A DNA stretch of 64,000 nucleotides. Origin: Sulfurovum sp. GTDB taxonomy: Bacteria > Campylobacterota > Campylobacteria > Campylobacterales > Sulfurovaceae. The stretch lies in NCBI GenBank assembly GCA_027082955.1, contig JALWTA010000001.1:37307-101306 (forward strand). The letters run 5' to 3'. The notes under the pieces were generated by a model. It did not search any database. It was not told the origin of the DNA and saw only the letters and a list, made by a program, of their open reading frames with translations. The position numbers were made by a program, and so were the translations under genes. Positions 60,800 to 64,000 of the stretch are shown piece by piece (within the stretch, counting starts at the first letter, position 1; every line of letters begins with the position of its first letter).

Positions 60800-61364
60800 C
60801 GCATGCTTCCAAATGTCTTTGCACCATTTGTTTGTCAATTTCAAGCTGTGGATTAGACATAACATCAAAACAGACAAATGTCTTTAATGGTTCCATTCCC
60901 AGAAAATTGAATGCTTTATGAAGCCCGAAAAAGAGTTCATCGACACTTTTGCCCTCAAAAAACCGGCTTTTGTCGCAAAACGCTTCTTGTGGAGCGTTCA
61001 TAGTAATGGAGAACATATATCTCTTCCCTTGAAGCAACCCGCCGCTGCCGTATTGCCCTCCATTGTTACGACCGTCATTGGCATAGAGTTTGCCATACCC
61101 TCCCGTAAGTCCATAGTCCAAATACTTTTTTAAAGCACTGGGTATCCCCATCCAGTACATTGGAAACTGAAAAATGACAAGATCAGCCCATAAAAATTTA
61201 TCGACCTCTTCTTGGGGATTGTATCCCTGTTCTACAACCGTACGCTTGACATGAAAGCCGTTGTTTTTCAGATAACCTTCCATCGTTTCGCAAAGAGCGG
61301 CATTGTAGCCGCCTTTTGCAATCTCATAATACTCATGCCCGTTTATGATCAAAATATTTTTCAT
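60792..61364 (-). CDS. mdaB: NAD(P)H quinone oxidoreductase (MdaB/flavodoxin fold)
   Basis: A 190-residue flavoprotein starting KNILIINGHEYYE, with FPMYWMGIPSALKKYLDYGLTGGYG and the acid end typical of MdaB/KefF. It reduces quinones by two electrons to avoid radicals. It follows the AhpD-like gene with the start next to its stop and shares its promoter. GGAG lies 7 bases before ATG 61364. Confidence 0.87.
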   Translation of the reverse strand: MKNILIINGHEYYEIAKGGYNAALCETMEGYLKNNGFHVKRTVVEQGYNPQEEVDKFLWADLVIFQFPMYWMGIPSALKKYLDYGLTGGYGKLYANDGRNNGGQYGSGGLLQGKRYMFSITMNAPQEAFCDKSRFFEGKSVDELFFGLHKAFNFLGMEPLKTFVCFDVMSNPQLEIDKQMVQRHLEACGF

Positions 61365-61368
61365 CATC

Positions 61369-61893
61369 TCACTCCACATCAAATGAATCAAACAGGGTAT
61401 TGACTACCAGCATCATGCTAGCCGTCAGGACAAGATCGAAAATCTCTTTATCGCCAAGTCCCAGTGCATAAAGCGCTTCTATATCGTTTTTGTCGATAGA
61501 TCGCGGCCCAGTGACGGAGCGCAAGGCAAATGCCAAAAGCTTTTCATTTTTGGGCGTAAGTTTTGCTACGCTAAGATTGTCCGCTACCTCGCTTAGCTCC
61601 TCCTGACTCATGCCGAACATATTCATAAGCATGCCGCCGTTTAAACCGATGCAGTACTCACAGTGGTTTTTCTCAGAGACAATGTAACGAATCAGCGTGT
61701 ACATCTTTTGCGTATCGGCATCATTGTTCATCTGTTTTTTGATGAAATTCCACTGAAACTTTAATGCTTCGGGATTGAGTGCCCAAAGCGACAACCCTTC
61801 CGTGACAGCCCCAAAGGCGCTTTCTACCTCATTGAAAATCTCTTTGACTTCACCTTGTGCCTCTTGCATCGTTGCTACCTTTAATAGACTCAT
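61369..61893 (-). CDS. AhpD-like carboxymuconolactone decarboxylase family protein
   Basis: A 174-residue protein of the CMD/AhpD fold with HCEYCIGLNGGML (CxxC near residues 79-82), the redox centre used in alkylhydroperoxidase. With the MdaB-like quinone reductase it forms a redox-defence pair. AAAGGAACAAAG lies before ATG 61893. The upstream region has operators of two TetR types. Confidence 0.85.
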   Translation of the reverse strand: MSLLKVATMQEAQGEVKEIFNEVESAFGAVTEGLSLWALNPEALKFQWNFIKKQMNNDADTQKMYTLIRYIVSEKNHCEYCIGLNGGMLMNMFGMSQEELSEVADNLSVAKLTPKNEKLLAFALRSVTGPRSIDKNDIEALYALGLGDKEIFDLVLTASMMLVVNTLFDSFDVE

Positions 61894-61907
61894 CTTTGTT
61901 CCTTTAT

Positions 61908-61993
61908 TTTTAAACTAATTGGTACAATAATGTACCTGGGTAAGCTTACTTTCTCTATATGGCGCCATGCTATTTCTAAACTAATTAGTCTAA
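61908..61993. promoter_or_regulatory. mixed operator cluster before the AhpD-MdaB operon
   Basis: Read on the minus strand, TTTAGACTAATTAGTTTAG (61976-61993) shares its core with the operator of TetR C. Closer to the gene, GGTACATTATTGTACC and then TGTACCAATTAGTTTA (61912-61936) combine a half site of the TetR A type with one of the TetR C type. This suggests joint control by TetR A and TetR C. Confidence 0.55.
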
Positions 61994-62005
61994 AAATAGC
62001 TATAA

Positions 62006-62052
62006 AAAAAGCAGCTCAAAAACACACAACGCTGTGTCTCTTTGAGCTGCCT
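62006..62052 (-). terminator. terminator of TetR gene C
   Basis: GCAGCTCAAA...TTTGAGCTGC with an inner ACACA/TGTGT stem forms a long hairpin of about 20 pairs with loops, and a T run follows on the minus strand (A run at 62004-62010 on the plus). It lies at the stop of the TetR C gene and ahead of the AhpD operon. Confidence 0.8.
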
Positions 62053-62053
62053 T

Positions 62054-62644
62054 TTACTCTATCATCTCTTTTAATTGCTTGACTATACTCTCAACCATAT
62101 CATCCGTCGCTCCCGCTTGCACAGAGAGGACAAGCCCGTTTAATGTATTCATAAAACGTGTACTTAACTCATGAGCAGACAGCGAGGTCTTTAAAACACC
62201 TTTGTCTATATCCTCCTGCAATGCATCTACAAAAAAACGCTGCATCGCAAGATACTCTTCTTGTATCTGTTTGCTCAGATCTTCATGGCGTCCATAACAC
62301 TCTTTGCCGGAGTTCATCAGCAAACATCCCGTCAGCCGCCCTGTTGTCTTTAGCTCATCAAGTGTCATCTCTACAAGTTTGAGCATCGTCGCTTTTGCAC
62401 CCATCTTTTCTTTGAGAGACTGCAGATAATCAATCCGCTCTTTACGGTAAAGCTGCAAACACTTTGAAAAAAGCTTCTCTTTACTCCCAAACATATGGTA
62501 AAAGCTTCCCTTGCTTATCCCCATAGCCTTAAGAACATCGTCCAAAGCACTATTTTCATATCCATGTTTCCAGAAATAATCCATTGCCAAGCCCAATACT
62601 TCTTGCTCGTCAAAGGACTTTGGTCTACCTTTTGATCTTCTCAT
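62054..62644 (-). CDS. TetR family regulator C
   Basis: A 196-residue repressor, paralogue of regulator A: GRPKSFDEQEVLGLAMDYFWKHGYENSALDDVLKAMGISKGSFYHMFGSK and GCLLMNSGKECYGRHEDLS. Its own promoter carries TTTAGACTAATTAGTTTAAA, and the same core occurs before the AhpD-MdaB operon, so it should control both. Confidence 0.9.
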   Translation of the reverse strand: MRRSKGRPKSFDEQEVLGLAMDYFWKHGYENSALDDVLKAMGISKGSFYHMFGSKEKLFSKCLQLYRKERIDYLQSLKEKMGAKATMLKLVEMTLDELKTTGRLTGCLLMNSGKECYGRHEDLSKQIQEEYLAMQRFFVDALQEDIDKGVLKTSLSAHELSTRFMNTLNGLVLSVQAGATDDMVESIVKQLKEMIE

Positions 62645-62652
62645 GATATAAT

Positions 62653-62672
62653 TTTAGACTAATTAGTTTAAA
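62653..62672. promoter_or_regulatory. operator TTTAGACTAATTAGTTTAAA of TetR gene C
   Basis: A near-perfect palindrome (arms TTxxACTA / TAGTxTAA) nine bases upstream of the ATG of TetR C, overlapping its promoter. Its core ACTAATTAGT is shared with 61978-61990. Confidence 0.7.
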
Positions 62673-62710
62673 ACTATCCTTATTTATTTTGACATTTATC
62701 AGTTGCTTGG

Positions 62711-62716
62711 ATATAA
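62711..62716 (+). promoter_or_regulatory. -10 box (TATAAT) before the DUF4258/DUF2283 pair
   Basis: TATAAT is eight bases before ATG 62724, so the transcript would start at or next to the start codon: a leaderless mRNA. No ribosome binding site is visible. Confidence 0.5.
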
Positions 62717-62723
62717 TCAGTCT

Positions 62724-62969
62724 ATGAAATACACATTGAGTCGGCACGCCTTAGATATGATTGAGGCTAGAAAAATAAAAAAATCATGGATTATAAGGAC
62801 GACTGAAAATCCATCCTTAAAAGTTGTCAAGGCATCAAATGAAGTACATCTGTTTTCCACGATTCAAGAAAATGAGTACAGATGCCTGAAGGTTGTTGTA
62901 AATCCTATCTCCATGATAGTTATTACAGCATATTTTGACAGAAATATGAGAAAAAAGGGTTGCAGATGA
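62724..62969 (+). CDS. DUF4258-like protein (possible toxin)
   Basis: An 81-residue protein starting YTLSRHALDMIEARKIKKSWI, matching the DUF4258 family start, which is often paired with DUF2283. ATG 62724 is adjacent to a TATAAT box. It overlaps the DUF2283 gene by 4 bases. Such pairs are proposed but not proven toxin-antitoxin systems. Confidence 0.75.
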   Translation: MKYTLSRHALDMIEARKIKKSWIIRTTENPSLKVVKASNEVHLFSTIQENEYRCLKVVVNPISMIVITAYFDRNMRKKGCR

Positions 62970-63166
62970 AAATCATATACGACGATAAAACAGATAATAT
63001 CTATATAAAATTTATAGATGATACAGTTGTTGAGAGCGAAGAGAAAAGTGACGGTGTGATTGTCGATTATAATCAAGAAGGCGATATCGTAGCAGTAGAA
63101 GTGTTAAATGTCAAGACAAATCCACATGAAGTCGATATTCCAACGGTTCTAAAAAGTGCCTCATAA
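62966..63166 (+). CDS. DUF2283-like protein (possible antitoxin)
   Basis: A 66-residue protein starting MKIIYDDKTDNIYIKFIDD, the DUF2283 signature of a small beta protein. It overlaps the DUF4258-like gene by 4 bases, and an AAAAGGG ribosome binding site lies inside that gene. Together they resemble paired genes common in cyanobacteria and proteobacteria. Confidence 0.78.
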   Translation: MKIIYDDKTDNIYIKFIDDTVVESEEKSDGVIVDYNQEGDIVAVEVLNVKTNPHEVDIPTVLKSAS

Positions 63167-63174
63167 AGTGTACA

Positions 63175-63753
63175 TCATGCCACTGATTTGATATCCGGAA
63201 AATGGCAAACCATCTCCTCATAGCTTTTGTAGGTTTGCAATGCTTCTACTACTTCAGCCAAAGGTTCGGCGTAGTTGCCGCTCAGATCAAACTCATCTTC
63301 ACCCACTTCAAAAGCGAGCCTCTCATACGGCGGGTCAAACTGCGCATCGACACCCTCTTTGTTGCCGCGTGCATCCACTCTGTACCAGCCGTACTCTTTG
63401 AGATAGACCCAATTGAGCCCATGCAGACAATAAATACCCGGCTTGTATTCAGAGCAGCTTAGACGCTGATAGGAAAATCCTGTCGGGATGCCGTTGGCAC
63501 GCAGCAGTGCGGCAAGCAAGTGGCTCTTGGCATAGCACCAGCCTGTGCGGTGTTCCAAGACTTCGGAGGCTTTGCAGGTAGTGATCTCATCTTTGGCATC
63601 CCCGCTGTGACGTATCTCGCCACGAACAAACTCAAAACAGCGTTTGGCAATGGCTATGTCGTCATGCAGTCCCTCAGCCAAACGCTTCGCCTCTGCCGCT
63701 ACAGCGGGATGGTTGTAGTCAATGATCTATGTGGATTGTAGATAGTTTCTCAT
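63175..63753 (-). pseudogene. transglutaminase-like gene with an early in-frame TAG
   Basis: From ATG 63753 the frame reads MRNYLQST, then TAG (63727-63729), then continues without another stop as IIDYNHPAVAAEAKRLAEGLHDD through the transglutaminase-like core (HRTGWCYAKSHLLAALLRANGIP, with catalytic Cys) to 63175. DY-HP near the start is typical of the family, so the ancestor surely began at 63753. A product from TTG 63681 lacks the first 24 codons. It is a pseudogene unless the TAG is misread or a sequencing error. Confidence 0.75.
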
Positions 63754-63986
63754 GCACTATTGTACCATATCAGCCAAACATGGTAACGTAAAAATATTTC
63801 TGTAAATTCCAAATCAGCTATGATAAACAAAAAAGGAGTCATAGCAATGGAATTGAAAGAAAATAAGATAGAGTTTCTCAACTTTCGCACATAAATTCTA
63901 AAGGAAAATCCATCTACGAAAGCCCATAAACAGGCAGATTTACGTACAATTTGTTACCACACACATTGTATAAAGGAGCCTGTTTT
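63754..63986. other. gap with a 15-codon frame, nothing else recognised
   Basis: ATG 63847 to TAA 63894 encodes MELKENKIEFLNFRT behind a good AAAAAGGAG site. Its first residues resemble those of the gene beginning at 63987 (MELDK), so it may be a leader peptide or the cut 5-prime end of a duplicate. No other signal was found. Confidence 0.35.
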
Positions 63987-64000
63987 ATGGAACTTGACAA
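63987..64000 (+). CDS. start of a gene cut by the right edge
   Basis: ATG 63987 follows AAAGGAG by nine bases. Only four full codons (MELD) are inside the window, so nothing can be said about the product. Confidence 0.4.

Overview
The window looks like a chromosomal segment of a mesophilic Campylobacterota member, most like Sulfurovum or Sulfurimonas. This is inferred from gene content and protein flavour: a long-form DapD, an rlmH-dksA-dusB block, NnrS, a di-haem peroxidase, DsbD without its N-terminal domain and compact overlapping operons. It was not tested by any search. No rRNA, tRNA, CRISPR array, prophage or transposase gene was seen.

Layout. 1-6.7 kb: a cut-off DUF2207-type membrane protein, a DEAD-box helicase with a long leader, a di-haem peroxidase, NnrS and a HAD phosphatase. 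Two long-hairpin RNA candidates sit here (about 1482-1602 and 4470-4622), both exposing a pyrimidine loop with a CCUCC core. 6.7-11.1 kb: a VapBC-like pair, a lipoprotein, then an anmK-amgK-[MNT-HEPN]-murU operon for MurNAc recycling with a toxin-antitoxin pair embedded in it. 11-24 kb: lipoproteins and membrane proteins, a patatin-like lipase, a dipeptide epimerase (also muropeptide recycling), SulP, a hybrid histidine kinase and a rhodanese. 24-34.5 kb: housekeeping genes (dusB, dksA, rlmH, a GGDEF protein, a phosphatase, cutA, dsbD, lptB, tsaE, trpD, an S4 protein, dapD).

34.5-49.4 kb is a vitamin B12 locus: a TonB receptor and a BtuFDC-type transporter, then cobT, cobU, cobD, cbiP, cbiB, cobS and cobC plus a Cys-rich gene. 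It is interrupted by three toxin-antitoxin modules, an AT-rich orphan gene between two copies of one repeat, several REP-doublet (REPIN-like) repeats and a 266-bp MITE with a 4-bp target duplication just upstream of the receptor start. Three times in the window a toxin stop codon overlaps the start codon of a metabolic gene as ATGA (murU, cobU, cobD).

49.4-64 kb is an accessory region of small redox and stress genes (SDR, SRPBCC, DUF302, DsrE, isochorismatase, AhpD-like, MdaB-like). It contains three TetR regulators, each with near-palindromic operators sharing a core close to ACCAATTAGT or ACTAATTAGT. It also holds clear decay: a degenerate partial duplicate of a glycosylase-PEBP block, a 3-prime GNAT remnant, a transglutaminase gene with an early in-frame TAG, and a DUF4258/DUF2283 pair.
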